Below, in pieces: positions 7,920 to 18,030 of a stretch of 64,000 bases of DNA (positions are counted from its first letter, which is position 1; each line of letters starts with the position of its first letter). The position numbers were made by a program, and so were the translations under genes. The stretch lies in contig NZ_JBLZNC010000004.1 of assembly GCF_048553715.1 (NCBI RefSeq), positions 124,001 through 188,000 on the forward strand. The letters run 5' to 3'. The stretch comes from Sagittula sp048553715. Its GTDB lineage: Bacteria > Pseudomonadota > Alphaproteobacteria > Rhodobacterales > Rhodobacteraceae. The notes beneath the pieces were generated by a model, which had not been told where the DNA came from, made no database searches, and saw only the letters and a list, made by a program, of their open reading frames with translations.

Positions 7920-8936
7920 ATGGCCACCCTTGCCGAACGGCAGCGCCGCATTTCCATGAACGCGCTGATCGTGCTTGCTGTGATCGCTGTGATCGCAGCG
8001 CTGCGCTTGTCCGGTGATCTGACGGCCCCCGTGGTGCTGGGTCTGGTGGTGGGTGTTGTTGTTGCCCCCATTGCCGCGCGGCTGAGCCGTGTCGGGGTGC
8101 CGCGATCGCTGAGCGCTTCTGTTACCTTGCTGCTGACCTTCGCCCTGTTGGTTCTGTTCATTTCGGCCCTTGGTCCGGTGGCCTCTGGCCTGATGGAAGA
8201 GATCCCCAAGATTCAGGCCGAGATCCGTGGTTGGCTGCAACAGATCATTCAGGCGGTGCGCGGCACCGAAGCCATTGGCCGCGAGATCGAGGAAACCATT
8301 GCCGAAGGCGGTGACGAGGCCGTCAAAGCCGCGGTGCCCACCATCATGGATGCGCTGTGGATGGCGCCGAACTTTGCCGCACAGGCGCTGATCTTTGCAG
8401 GGACGCTGTTTTTCTTCGTGCTGACCAGCGATGAAATCTACGGCATGTTGCCGCAGCGGGCCGCTGCCCTGCGGGATGCGGATCGCGCGGTGTCGCATTA
8501 CTTTACCACGGTCACAGCCATCAACGCGGGCCTTGGTCTTGCGACCTTTGGTGCGCTGACGCTGATCGGCGTGCCCAACGCCATGCTGTGGGGGGGCGCG
8601 GCCTTTGTGCTGAACTTTGTCCTGTATCTGGGGCCGATCATCATGATGGCCTCCCTGTTTATCGCCGGTGTGATGAACTTTAACGGGTTAATGATCCTTG
8701 CCCCGACGGCCGCGTTTTTATGTCTCAACATGATGGAAGCGCAGTTTGTCACCCCGTCGCTGGTCGGGCAGCGTCTGCATCTGAACCCGTTGGTGGTGTT
8801 TCTGGCGATCCTGTTTGGCCTGTGGTTGTGGGGGCCTGTGGGCGGCATTGTATCCCTGCCGGTTCTGGTCTGGTTCATGGTGTTCAGCGGTCACCGCACC
8901 GAGCTGGTCGAAGACCCCGAGTCCGATCCCGCCTGA
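7920..8936 (+). CDS. AI-2E family transporter (PerM/TqsA-like)
   Basis: 338 residues with about eight membrane segments. The first two (MNALIVLAVIAVIAALRL; TAPVVLGLVVGVVVAPIAAR) are followed by LLLTFALLVLFISALGPV, a soluble loop of about 70 residues, then the C-terminal core with GLATFGALTLIGVPNAMLWG and LNPLVVFLAILFGLWLWGPVG, hallmarks of the AI-2E exporter family. Members export autoinducer-2 or act as Na+/H+ antiporters, so the substrate cannot be told from sequence. It follows two bases after the preceding gene. Confidence 0.85.
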   Translation: MATLAERQRRISMNALIVLAVIAVIAALRLSGDLTAPVVLGLVVGVVVAPIAARLSRVGVPRSLSASVTLLLTFALLVLFISALGPVASGLMEEIPKIQAEIRGWLQQIIQAVRGTEAIGREIEETIAEGGDEAVKAAVPTIMDALWMAPNFAAQALIFAGTLFFFVLTSDEIYGMLPQRAAALRDADRAVSHYFTTVTAINAGLGLATFGALTLIGVPNAMLWGGAAFVLNFVLYLGPIIMMASLFIAGVMNFNGLMILAPTAAFLCLNMMEAQFVTPSLVGQRLHLNPLVVFLAILFGLWLWGPVGGIVSLPVLVWFMVFSGHRTELVEDPESDPA

Positions 8937-8940
8937 AAGG

Positions 8941-8966
8941 GGAACTATTCCGCGCGCGAAGGCGTT
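8941..8966 (+). promoter_or_regulatory. EcfG promoter of the amidoligase operon
   Basis: GGAAC (8941-8945), a 17-base spacer, then CGTT (8963-8966), 25 bases before the amidoligase ATG. It is an exact match to the EcfG consensus and lies in the 55-base gap after the AI-2E gene. Confidence 0.7.
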
Positions 8967-8991
8967 TCCCTGAGAAAGACAGGGACGTTCC

Positions 8992-9954
8992 ATGCCTTCA
9001 CAGTATCCGCCGTTTGCGCGGCCTCATACGGCCAGCGGTGACACGCGCCGCACCGGGATCGAGATCGAATTCGCCGGTCTGGACGAAGCTGCGGCAGGCC
9101 GTGTTGTGGCGCGGTCGCTTGGTGGAAAGGTCGTGACCGGTGACAGTCACGAACTGACGGTCCAAGACAGTGCCGTGGGCGACATCCGCGTGGAGCTGGA
9201 CACAGTTTTGCGCAAGAAAAAGGGCATTCCCTTGCTGGACACGGGCCTGTCCTTGGCGACCGGTTTGGTGCCGGTGGAGATTATCACCGGCCCGCTGACC
9301 CCTGTCGAGGCCGCCCGACTGGACGATCTGACAGATGCGCTGCGCCAAGCGGGGGCCACAGGCACGCGCGACGGCATTCTGTTGGGCTTTGGCGTCCATC
9401 TGAACCCCGAGGTGGTGGCTCCCGAAGACCCGCATACCCTGCACACCATTCTGGCTTATGGCCTGCTGGAGCCATGGCTGCGCAAGCGCGAGGGGCTGGA
9501 CGTCACGCGGCGCATGATGCCTTTCGTCAAACCATGGCCCTCGGCCTTTGTGACGGAGCTGGCGCGTGCCAAACCGGCCTCTTTGAACGATCTGATGGCG
9601 GTGATGTCGCGCCATGTGCAATCGCGCAATCATGGTCTGGATCTGTTCCCCCTGTTCGCCCATGCAAACGCCAGCCTGTACAACAGCCTGTTCCCCGAAC
9701 CGGACAAGACATCGGCGCGCCCGACCTTTCACTTTCGCCTGCCCGATTGCCGCATAGACGAGGCGGACTGGTCGCTCGCGCAGGCTTGGGCGTTGTGGTG
9801 CGTGGTGGAACAGGTGGCCGCACAGCCGCGCCTGTTGGATGGCTTGCGTCAGGCGTGGATTGACCACATGCACAGCGCGCCGGGCGCAGAGACGCGCTGG
9901 ATCGGCAAGGTTGACGCCGTCATGCGGACCCATGATTTCGAGGTGGATGTATGA
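8992..9954 (+). CDS. Amidoligase family protein (glutamine-synthetase-like fold)
   Basis: 320 residues. The motifs RRTGIEIEFAGL (about residue 18), VEIITGPL (about 95) and LGFGVHLNPEV (about 125), with HFRLPDCRID further on, fit the predicted amidoligase family (COOH-NH2 ligases related to glutamine synthetase, Pfam amidoligase_2). Such enzymes are proposed to form an amide or peptide bond using ATP. The next gene is a class I glutamine amidotransferase-like hydrolase overlapping by 4 bases (ATGA), a pairing known in this family. Its substrate is undescribed. An EcfG promoter in the short upstream gap suggests stress induction. Confidence 0.8.
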   Translation: MPSQYPPFARPHTASGDTRRTGIEIEFAGLDEAAAGRVVARSLGGKVVTGDSHELTVQDSAVGDIRVELDTVLRKKKGIPLLDTGLSLATGLVPVEIITGPLTPVEAARLDDLTDALRQAGATGTRDGILLGFGVHLNPEVVAPEDPHTLHTILAYGLLEPWLRKREGLDVTRRMMPFVKPWPSAFVTELARAKPASLNDLMAVMSRHVQSRNHGLDLFPLFAHANASLYNSLFPEPDKTSARPTFHFRLPDCRIDEADWSLAQAWALWCVVEQVAAQPRLLDGLRQAWIDHMHSAPGAETRWIGKVDAVMRTHDFEVDV

Positions 9955-10682
9955 GCCGCCCGCTGATTGGCGTCACGGTGTCCGAACGGTCGGGGTGGCG
10001 CATCTTTCCCTTGGTGAACCTGAACCTGTGGCTGGCCGGTGCCCGTGGTGTGCGCTGGGGGGTGGACCATCCGCATGATCTGACACAGGTCGATGGCATC
10101 GTTATCGGCGGCGGCGACGACATCGGGCCGGAGCTTTATGGCGGAACGCTTGGCGTCTCCGCGCGGCTTGATCCCGAACGCGACGCGCTGGAACGCGGGC
10201 TTGCTGCGCAGGCGGCAGATATGAACATGCCGGTCTTGGGGATTTGCCGTGGCGCGCAAATGCTGAACGTGGCGCTGGGCGGGACGCTGGACCAGAACGC
10301 GTGGCAAACTTTTGGGATGGAACGCAAGATCCGCACGATCCTGCCCAAACGAGAGGTCTGCGTTGATGCCGGCACCCTGCTGGCCGAACACACAGGGCCA
10401 GAGCCGATGAAGGTCAACGCACTGCACACGCAAGCGGTGCAGGATCTTGGCGATGGGTTGCAGGTTTGTGCCCGTGATACGGCTGGGATGATCCAGGCGG
10501 TGGAACGCACGCGCGATCCCTTTGCGCTGGGCGTGCAGTGGCATCCGGAACATCTGTTTTACGCGCGCAGACAGCGGGCGATCTTTCGGGCGCTGGTGGC
10601 GGCAGCGCGCGCACGGCGCGAGGCACGTGGCCAGAATGCGGCGGCCCATGCGGATGCGCAGGGCAAAGCGTTCACGATCTGA
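9951..10682 (+). CDS. Class I glutamine amidotransferase / gamma-glutamyl hydrolase (peptidase C26)
   Basis: 243 residues. The nucleophile elbow GICRGAQML gives the catalytic Cys (about residue 99), and QWHPEHLF the His and Glu of the triad. The substrate loop IVIGGGDDIGPELYG is typical of the PuuD-like C26 family that cleaves gamma-glutamyl bonds. The gene starts inside the stop of the amidoligase gene, so it probably hydrolyses or edits a gamma-glutamyl-type product of that enzyme, or supplies ammonia. Length is normal for the family. Confidence 0.85.
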   Translation: MSRPLIGVTVSERSGWRIFPLVNLNLWLAGARGVRWGVDHPHDLTQVDGIVIGGGDDIGPELYGGTLGVSARLDPERDALERGLAAQAADMNMPVLGICRGAQMLNVALGGTLDQNAWQTFGMERKIRTILPKREVCVDAGTLLAEHTGPEPMKVNALHTQAVQDLGDGLQVCARDTAGMIQAVERTRDPFALGVQWHPEHLFYARRQRAIFRALVAAARARREARGQNAAAHADAQGKAFTI

Positions 10683-10751
10683 AACACCCCATTTAAATCT
10701 GCGCCGAATCCTGTATATAGACGTCTTGCTTCTTTCCAAAGGACGCCCATC

Positions 10752-11939
<1,188 letters not shown>

Positions 11940-11999
11940 ATGGCTTGGGGGCCGCGCGCCCCCTTGCACCCTGACGGGGGAACGCCCCATATCGGTTGC

Positions 12000-14420
12000 A
12001 TGACCGATGACACGACACTTCGCTTTCAGATCACGGGTTTGACCTGCGCAGGATGCGCCGGTCGGGCCGAGCGTGCCTTGGCCGCTGTGGCGGATGCCAA
12101 AGACGCGTCGGTCAATCTGGCTAGCTCCACCGCGCAAATCACAGGAGGCACGGCGTCCGATATACGCGCGGCGCTGTCCATTGCTGGCTATCCCGCTGCC
12201 GAGGAACGCACCCGCTTGTCGATCATCGGCATGTCCTGTGCGTCTTGTGCGGGACGCGTCGAACAGGCGCTGATGGCGCAGCCGGGGGTGTTGAGCGCCT
12301 TGGTCAATCTGGCGTCAAACAGTGCCGAGATCACCAGCCTTGCGGGCGCGGTTGATGCCCCGACATTGGCCGAAATTGTGACCGCCACCGGCTATACCGC
12401 GACCCCCATCACACAGGGCGACAGGCCGGACGCCGATCCGATGGCGGAAGAACAGACCACCCTACAACGGGATCTGGCGATCGCGGTTGCGCTGACCTTG
12501 CCCGTGTTTCTGGGCGAGATGGGCGGCCATCTGTTTGCGCCGCTGCACCACTGGATCATGGCGACCCTTGGACAGACGCTGTGGTGGTCTGTGCAGTTTG
12601 TGCTGACGACGCTGGTGCTGGTTGGGCCAGGGCGGCGGTTCTACCGGATTGGCCTGCCGCTTCTGGTGCGGGGCACGCCGGACATGAACAGTCTGGTGGC
12701 GCTGGGCACATTGGCGGCTTGGGGCTATTCCACCGTGGCGTTGTTCCTGCCCGCGCTCCTGCCGGACAATGCCCGCACCGTGTATTTCGAGGCCGCCGCC
12801 GTCATTGTCGCGCTGATCCTGCTGGGCAGATATCTGGAGGCGCGGGCCAAGGGGCGCACCGGTGCCGCGATCCGGAATCTGGTCGGGCTGCGCCCCGACA
12901 GCGCCCCCGTGCAACGCGACGGACAGTTTGTCGAGCTTCCACTGGCCGAGGTCCAGCGCGGGGATCTGTTGCAACTGCGCCCCGGTGGGCGGGTTGCGGT
13001 GGATGGCGTCGTTGTCAGCGGCCACAGCTACGTGGACGAATCCATGCTGACCGGCGAACCCGCCCCCGTGGCCAAGACCGAAGGCGCGCCGCTGACCGCC
13101 GGGACGATCAACGGCAACGGCCCCTTGACCTATCAGGCCGAAGCGGTGGGCAAGGACACAACCCTGTCGCGCATCATTGCCATGGTGGAACAGGCGCAAG
13201 GGGCCAAGCTGCCCATTCAGGCGCTGGCCGATCAGGTGGTGCGCTATTTCGTGCCGGTGGTTTTGGTGATTGCCCTTTTGACGGTGCTGGTCTGGTTGGC
13301 CTTTGGTCCCGGCCTGACCTTTGCCTTGGTGGCGGGGGTGTCGGTGCTGATCATCGCTTGTCCCTGCGCAATGGGTTTGGCCACACCGGTGTCGATTATG
13401 GTGGGCACCGGGCGCGCCGCCGAGCTGGGCGTGCTGTTTCGCAAGGGCGAGGCGCTCCAGCGGCTTGACGGGGTGTCTGTGGTGGCCTTCGACAAAACAG
13501 GCACCCTGACCGAAGGACGGCCAGAGCTGTCCGACCAGCATGTGTTGGACGGCTTCGACGCCGCGACTGTGCTGCGCCTGCTGGCAAGCGCGGAACAAGG
13601 CTCCGAACATCCCATCGCACAGGTCATCCTGCGGGCATCCCCTGACGCGCCCGCACCGCAATCGGTCACTGCCATTCCGGGGTTCGGTCTGCAAGCGGTG
13701 GTCGAGGGGCAAACCGTTCTGGCGGGCACGGCGCGACTGATGACGCGCGAAGGGGTCGACACCGCGCCGTTGAACGATGCCTTGGCCCGCATCAGCGAAC
13801 AGGCCCAGACCCCTGTTCTGGTCGCCATCGACGGCCAGATCGCCGGTGTCTTTGCCGTGTCCGACCGCCTGAAACCGGAAGCTGCCGAGGCGGTTACAGC
13901 CTTGCATGCCAAGGGGATCAAGGTTGCGATGATCTCTGGCGATGCCCGCCCCGTGGCCGAGGCCATCGCGCGCCAACTTGGCATTGATCACGTCACCGCC
14001 GAGGTTCTGCCCGACGGCAAACGCGACGCCATCGCAGAGCTGCGCGCGCAGCATGGTCCGGTGGCCTTTGTGGGCGACGGAATCAACGATGCCCCCGCCT
14101 TGGCCGAAGCGGACGTTGGCCTAGCCATCGGCACCGGCACAGATGTCGCGATCGAGGCGGCAGATGTGGTGATGAGCGCGGGCCGCGTCACGGGGGTTGT
14201 GACGGCGCTGACGGTCAGCCGGTCGGTCATGCGCAATATTCGCCAGAACCTGTTCTGGGCCTTTGGCTATAACGTGATCCTGATCCCGGTCGCTGCCGGA
14301 GTGCTGTATCCGATCAGCGGGACGTTGTTGTCCCCGATGCTGGCGGCGGGGGCCATGGCGCTGTCGTCGGTCTTTGTGCTGACAAATGCGCTGCGCCTGA
14401 AACGGTTGCGGGCGGGCTAG
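12000..14420 (+). CDS. copA: Copper-exporting P1B-type ATPase
   Basis: 806 residues. Two N-terminal heavy-metal domains carry GLTCAGC (C16, C19) and GMSCASC (C80, C83). The actuator motif is TGEPAPV; the membrane metal site is CPC (454-456) in IIACPCAMGLATP; the phosphorylated Asp is D498 in DKTGTLTEG; SEHPIA and GDGINDAPAL complete the ATPase. CPC with an NxxxxYN-type segment (FWAFGYNVILIPVAAG) indicates Cu(I) export. No CueR-type operator is evident upstream. Its TAG stop shares CTAG with the stop of the convergent GntR gene. Confidence 0.92.
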   Translation: MTDDTTLRFQITGLTCAGCAGRAERALAAVADAKDASVNLASSTAQITGGTASDIRAALSIAGYPAAEERTRLSIIGMSCASCAGRVEQALMAQPGVLSALVNLASNSAEITSLAGAVDAPTLAEIVTATGYTATPITQGDRPDADPMAEEQTTLQRDLAIAVALTLPVFLGEMGGHLFAPLHHWIMATLGQTLWWSVQFVLTTLVLVGPGRRFYRIGLPLLVRGTPDMNSLVALGTLAAWGYSTVALFLPALLPDNARTVYFEAAAVIVALILLGRYLEARAKGRTGAAIRNLVGLRPDSAPVQRDGQFVELPLAEVQRGDLLQLRPGGRVAVDGVVVSGHSYVDESMLTGEPAPVAKTEGAPLTAGTINGNGPLTYQAEAVGKDTTLSRIIAMVEQAQGAKLPIQALADQVVRYFVPVVLVIALLTVLVWLAFGPGLTFALVAGVSVLIIACPCAMGLATPVSIMVGTGRAAELGVLFRKGEALQRLDGVSVVAFDKTGTLTEGRPELSDQHVLDGFDAATVLRLLASAEQGSEHPIAQVILRASPDAPAPQSVTAIPGFGLQAVVEGQTVLAGTARLMTREGVDTAPLNDALARISEQAQTPVLVAIDGQIAGVFAVSDRLKPEAAEAVTALHAKGIKVAMISGDARPVAEAIARQLGIDHVTAEVLPDGKRDAIAELRAQHGPVAFVGDGINDAPALAEADVGLAIGTGTDVAIEAADVVMSAGRVTGVVTALTVSRSVMRNIRQNLFWAFGYNVILIPVAAGVLYPISGTLLSPMLAAGAMALSSVFVLTNALRLKRLRAG

Positions 14421-15103
14421 GCCGGAACAGGGTCTGTTGGCAGCGCCTCTGCCAGCAGCATGCGTTCCAACCTGTCCCGCGACAGCGCCCATCGGGCGAG
14501 AGCCGCCGCGCTCGCCGCCTCTGGATCAGCAGCGGAAATGGCGGCAATCAGCGCGTCATGGGACTGAACGGTCTTTTTGACCAGTTTCTTTTCTTTCTTC
14601 TTGCCCGAGGGGGTAAAGAACTCGACCCCCAGCCGCGTGTGATCCACCAACAACCTGTGCACCGCTGGACGGAAATACGGGTCAGAGGCGCGCTCGGTGA
14701 TCTGTTCGAACAGGTGGTGGTCGGCCAGCGCTGCCGCCGCCGCGTCCTCGGCATCAATGGCGTCTAACAACGCTGCGTGGCAATCGCGCAGTCGGTCCAG
14801 CCCATCTGTATCGGTGGACATTGCCGCCAAGCGCGCGACAGAGCACAGCAGCACCGGGGCGCTTTGCATCATGGCGCGCAGGGTTCGCAGGTCGAGCGTG
14901 GTCACACGTGCGCTGCGGTTGCGTTCTTGGCTCAGGTAACCGGCCGCTGCCAGACCTTGCAGCACTTCGCGCAAGGGCGTGCGGGATAAGCCGTAGAGCG
15001 CGGCAAGCTGCGCCTCGTCGAGATCGGTGCCGGGGGGCAGGTCCAGCGTCAGGATACGCGCGCGCAGATCATCGCGGCAGGCGGTCTTGCGGTCGATGCT
15101 CAT
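14417..15103 (-). CDS. GntR family (FadR-like FCD) transcriptional regulator
   Basis: 228 residues. A winged helix-turn-helix occupies residues 8-70 (DDLRARILTLDLPPGTDLDE, LSRTPLREVLQGLAAAGYL), followed by a helical FCD-type ligand domain. The basic insert GKKKEKKLVKKTVQ near residue 175 is unusual for the family. ATG at 15103 (MSIDRKTACRDD) is preferred over an upstream in-frame start. A perfect inverted repeat sits 20 bases upstream and may be its operator. It lies downstream of the ABC exporter genes in the same orientation; the ligand is unknown. Confidence 0.8.
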   Translation of the reverse strand: MSIDRKTACRDDLRARILTLDLPPGTDLDEAQLAALYGLSRTPLREVLQGLAAAGYLSQERNRSARVTTLDLRTLRAMMQSAPVLLCSVARLAAMSTDTDGLDRLRDCHAALLDAIDAEDAAAAALADHHLFEQITERASDPYFRPAVHRLLVDHTRLGVEFFTPSGKKKEKKLVKKTVQSHDALIAAISAADPEAASAAALARWALSRDRLERMLLAEALPTDPVPA

Positions 15104-15122
15104 GGGCGGCCCTCGCTTGTAT

Positions 15123-15143
15123 ACCACCTGAGTACGAGGTGGT
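15123..15143. promoter_or_regulatory. Candidate GntR operator (inverted repeat)
   Basis: ACCACCT (15123-15129) and AGGTGGT (15137-15143) form a perfect 7-base inverted repeat with a 7-base spacer, in the 51-base gap between the permease stop and the regulator start. The place fits autoregulation. Confidence 0.45.
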
Positions 15144-15154
15144 GCGCCGTCGCG

Positions 15155-16423
15155 TCAACCTCCGCGCAGACCGGCGATCACGGACCGTCGCGCAATTGCC
15201 CAAGCGGGCAGCAAGGCCGCAACCGTGCTGAGCATGACAAACCCCACCGCCCATTGCAGTTCGGCAAGGCCAAGGCTGGGCGTTACCAGAACGCCGGTCC
15301 GCGCGGTGATCACAGTGCTGAGGATCATGGCGCAGCCATAGCCCAGCACCAGCCCCAGAGCGGCCCCGCCCAGCAGCAGCACCGCCATATGCCCCCAGAC
15401 CACCGACAAAACAAAGCGCAACGGCGCACCAAGCGCCTTGAGCATGGCCAGTTGCCGTTGTACCAGACCGGACAGGATCAACAGCCCCAACAGAACCGAA
15501 GCTGCTACAATGGCCTGTGTCACGGTGGTCAGAATGGAAATCACCTGCCGCGCATCCCCCATCATACGGTACAGATCCGCCTGAAGCGCGCCGGGAAAGA
15601 CTGCCATCATATCATCGGCACGGTTCCATTGGGTGCGCAGCTGATAGGACGCGCCCATCCCGCGCGGCACGACGACAACAGCAGGGGTGCCGGGAAAGTA
15701 GTCCGCATCAAAGGGAGCACCGATGCGCGCCCCATGTTCGGGTTTGTGGCCATTGGCCAGACCGTGCACCTCCCACACGGTTTCGACCGGAACGATGATG
15801 GCACGGTCCCATGGCGTGCCTGTAGGGGGCATTTGGCCCACGACCTTTATGTCAAACCCGTCGTGGCGGGCGTCAGAGTCACCGGCGTGTCCGTGGCTTG
15901 GCGTGAATGTATCGCCCACATGCAGCGCGGACAGTGCGCCCACGACCGCCTCGGACGAGGTGGCAAAAAGCCGTCCCGTGATCTGCTCACCGGCCAGATG
16001 TGTCACGAACTCGGACAGGGTGCCGATGATGGGCGCACCGTCAAAGCTGTCGCCAAAGGCCAGCGGCGCGGCCAGCGCGACCCTCGGGTCTTGTGCGATT
16101 TCGATAAAACGGGCGCCATCCAGCAGGTTAACGCGCGACGGCTGCAGGTAGACCGCCGCCAGCATCAAGGTCATCTCTGACCCGGGGGCCCCCACCACCA
16201 GATCGAACCCATCAGCGGCACGGGCACCCGCCTCGCGCAGTCCACGTTCCTGCGCGATCAAACCGATTCCCATGGCCACCGAAATGCCGATCAGCGCGAC
16301 GAACATCAGGTTGGCGAACCGGAACTGCGTCAGCAGGGCGCGGATCAGCACCCATGGGGCATAGCCGCGCATGACACCGACCCAGACCAGCCCGAGGACA
16401 ACAATGGAAAGAACAACCATCAT
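15155..16423 (-). CDS. FtsX-like ABC transporter permease
   Basis: 422 residues. N-terminal membrane segments (MMVVLSIVVLGLVWVGVM; LMFVALIGISVAMGIGLIA) are followed by a periplasmic region of about 220 residues and three C-terminal segments ending LPAWAIARRSVIAGLRGG. This is the FtsX/MacB-type topology. The periplasmic part has FDLVVGAPGSEMTL, TGTPWDRAIIVPVE and the His/Asp cluster HGHAGDSDARHDG. I recall related permeases in zinc-responsive operons of pseudomonads; that link is an inference, and no Zur site was recognised. The ATG overlaps the ATPase gene stop (ATGA). Confidence 0.8.
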   Translation of the reverse strand: MMVVLSIVVLGLVWVGVMRGYAPWVLIRALLTQFRFANLMFVALIGISVAMGIGLIAQERGLREAGARAADGFDLVVGAPGSEMTLMLAAVYLQPSRVNLLDGARFIEIAQDPRVALAAPLAFGDSFDGAPIIGTLSEFVTHLAGEQITGRLFATSSEAVVGALSALHVGDTFTPSHGHAGDSDARHDGFDIKVVGQMPPTGTPWDRAIIVPVETVWEVHGLANGHKPEHGARIGAPFDADYFPGTPAVVVVPRGMGASYQLRTQWNRADDMMAVFPGALQADLYRMMGDARQVISILTTVTQAIVAASVLLGLLILSGLVQRQLAMLKALGAPLRFVLSVVWGHMAVLLLGGAALGLVLGYGCAMILSTVITARTGVLVTPSLGLAELQWAVGFVMLSTVAALLPAWAIARRSVIAGLRGG

Positions 16424-17097
16424 GCTGTGGTCTCCTGCGCAACGATCTGCCCGCCGTCGACCCGGATCACCCGATCCATTTCATCCAGAAGCGCGGTGTC
16501 GTGGCTGACCACAACCAGCGTGCGCCCTGCACTCCGACACGAGCTTACAAGATCCCCGATCAGCCGGTCCGCTGCTGCGCGGTCGAGGGCAGCCGTGGGC
16601 TCATCTGCAAGAACGACCGCGGGATTGGCGGCCAGCGCGCGGGCGACGGCCACCCGCTGCCGCTCGCCACCTGAAAGGCTCGCCACAGAGCGGCCCGTGT
16701 CCTGCAGCCCGAAACGGGCGAGCAAGGTTTCCGCCTCTTTCGCAATACCGGATCGGGTGTCCTTTGACACAAACAGCGAAGAAAGCCGCGCATTGTCAAA
16801 GGCCGACAGCGCGTCGAACAGTAAAAAGTCCTGAAACACCATGCCCATATGCTGCGCACGAAAGGTCGCGCGGTGGCTCTCGGACATCTGCGCCAGATCC
16901 TGCCCCGCCCATGACACCTGTCCCGTGGATCGCATCAGCCCTGCCAGAACATGGAGCAATGTCGTCTTTCCAGCCCCCGACGGGCCGGTGATCCCCACAA
17001 GCGCCCCCGCCGTGATATCCAGCTGCGGCGCATCCAGCAGCACGCGACCACGGGCGCTGCGCACCACCACATCCCTTAAACCCAAGCCCATGGTCAT
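16420..17097 (-). CDS. ABC transporter ATP-binding protein (LolD/MacB-type)
   Basis: 225 residues with Walker A GPSGAGKTT, Q-loop VFQDFLLFD, signature LSGGERQRVAVARA, Walker B VVLADEPTAALD and H-loop SHD. Size and sequence fit the MacB/LolD class that partners FtsX-like permeases. The chosen ATG at 17097 is preceded by GAGGGGGA; a second ATG at 17091 is possible. The stop overlaps the permease start by 4 bases, so both are made together. Confidence 0.88.
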   Translation of the reverse strand: MTMGLGLRDVVVRSARGRVLLDAPQLDITAGALVGITGPSGAGKTTLLHVLAGLMRSTGQVSWAGQDLAQMSESHRATFRAQHMGMVFQDFLLFDALSAFDNARLSSLFVSKDTRSGIAKEAETLLARFGLQDTGRSVASLSGGERQRVAVARALAANPAVVLADEPTAALDRAAADRLIGDLVSSCRSAGRTLVVVSHDTALLDEMDRVIRVDGGQIVAQETTA

Positions 17098-17211
17098 TGA
17101 TGATTCCCCCTCAGGCATCGCCATCATGCAGCACCGCCGCCCGGATGCCGCTGCGCGTCTGACGCGTGGTCCGAAACCGCAGGCTTTCCCACCGTGGGGC
17201 GGCGAACAGGC

Positions 17212-17249
17212 AAAAGAAAAACGGCCACCGCCAAAGGCCATGACCGTTC
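17212..17249 (-). terminator. Intrinsic terminator of the IalB-like gene
   Basis: Read leftward, AACGGTCAT pairs (with two G-T pairs) with GGTGGCCGTT and is followed by TTTTCTTTT, about 35 bases after the IalB-like stop codon. Confidence 0.7.
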
Positions 17250-17285
17250 CTTGATGATACGGTGTGGCAACAAGGCCACCGCCCC

Positions 17286-17813
17286 TTAGCTGCAGCGCTT
17301 CTCGGCCTCGCCCACTGCGGCCGTGAACCCCAGCAAAGAGAACGTGTCCTGCGTCGTGGTGCCACGGGCGGACACGGCGGTCAGCACAGCAGAGGAGCCG
17401 CGCTTCATCGCGGTGATCAGCTTGGCGTCGTCCTGCGGCGTCGCGGGCCAGGCCCATTCACCTTCGGAATACATTTCGAATTCGGTGCTATCGACCTTGA
17501 CGTTCACGGTCGATCCCGGCGCAAACGGGTATCCGCCGGTAAAGGCCACCTGACCGGCCACATCCGCGCCCGGACGGTAGAACACCATCAACAGGATCTC
17601 GCCACGGGTCACTGCGACCTCGCGCCCGTCCTTGGTGTTGACCATTTCCTTGTAGGTGGTCACCGCCCAACATTCGCGCGGGTCATTGCCCTCGAAGACA
17701 GACCAGTCGGTCATGGCGTCCACGCGGTTGGTGCTGCTTTCCTGCGCCTGTGCCACAGTGGCGCCCAGCATCATGGCCGCTCCGGCAACCATCCGACCAA
17801 AGTGAGATTTCAT
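17286..17813 (-). CDS. IalB-like (invasion associated locus B) secreted protein
   Basis: 175 residues with a clear signal peptide (MKSHFGRMVAGAAMMLGA, cleavage near TVAQAQ). The mature part, DWSVFEGNDPRECWAVTTYK ... FTGGYPFAPGSTVNVKVD ... GTTTQDTFSLLGFTAAV, ending in KRCS, fits the IalB family of small periplasmic proteins common in Alphaproteobacteria. Two Cys (in RECW and KRCS) could form a disulfide. The role outside Bartonella invasion is unknown. It has its own terminator, so it is probably not part of the ABC exporter unit downstream. Confidence 0.8.
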   Translation of the reverse strand: MKSHFGRMVAGAAMMLGATVAQAQESSTNRVDAMTDWSVFEGNDPRECWAVTTYKEMVNTKDGREVAVTRGEILLMVFYRPGADVAGQVAFTGGYPFAPGSTVNVKVDSTEFEMYSEGEWAWPATPQDDAKLITAMKRGSSAVLTAVSARGTTTQDTFSLLGFTAAVGEAEKRCS

Positions 17814-18030
17814 TCGTGCAGCCTCCAGCTGTCATAGCCCCAAGCCGCCCACGTGTGTGGCCCTGTCCCGACCTTGTCAAACACGGCGGCGGCGTTTTCT
17901 CTCGACGGCGGGACTTTAGCCTGAAAAAACGGAAATGAGAAAGCCCTGTTGGCAGAAACCCGCTTAGGTCGGCAGGGACATACCGCCAGCCCCAGAATAT
18001 GGGGGTGGCCCGGTCTTGAAGGGGCATATC

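Noticed and set aside
12462..14054. Antisense frame of 530 codons within copA
   Set aside because: A shadow of the P-type ATPase gene; translation is rich in Gln, His and Arg without motifs.
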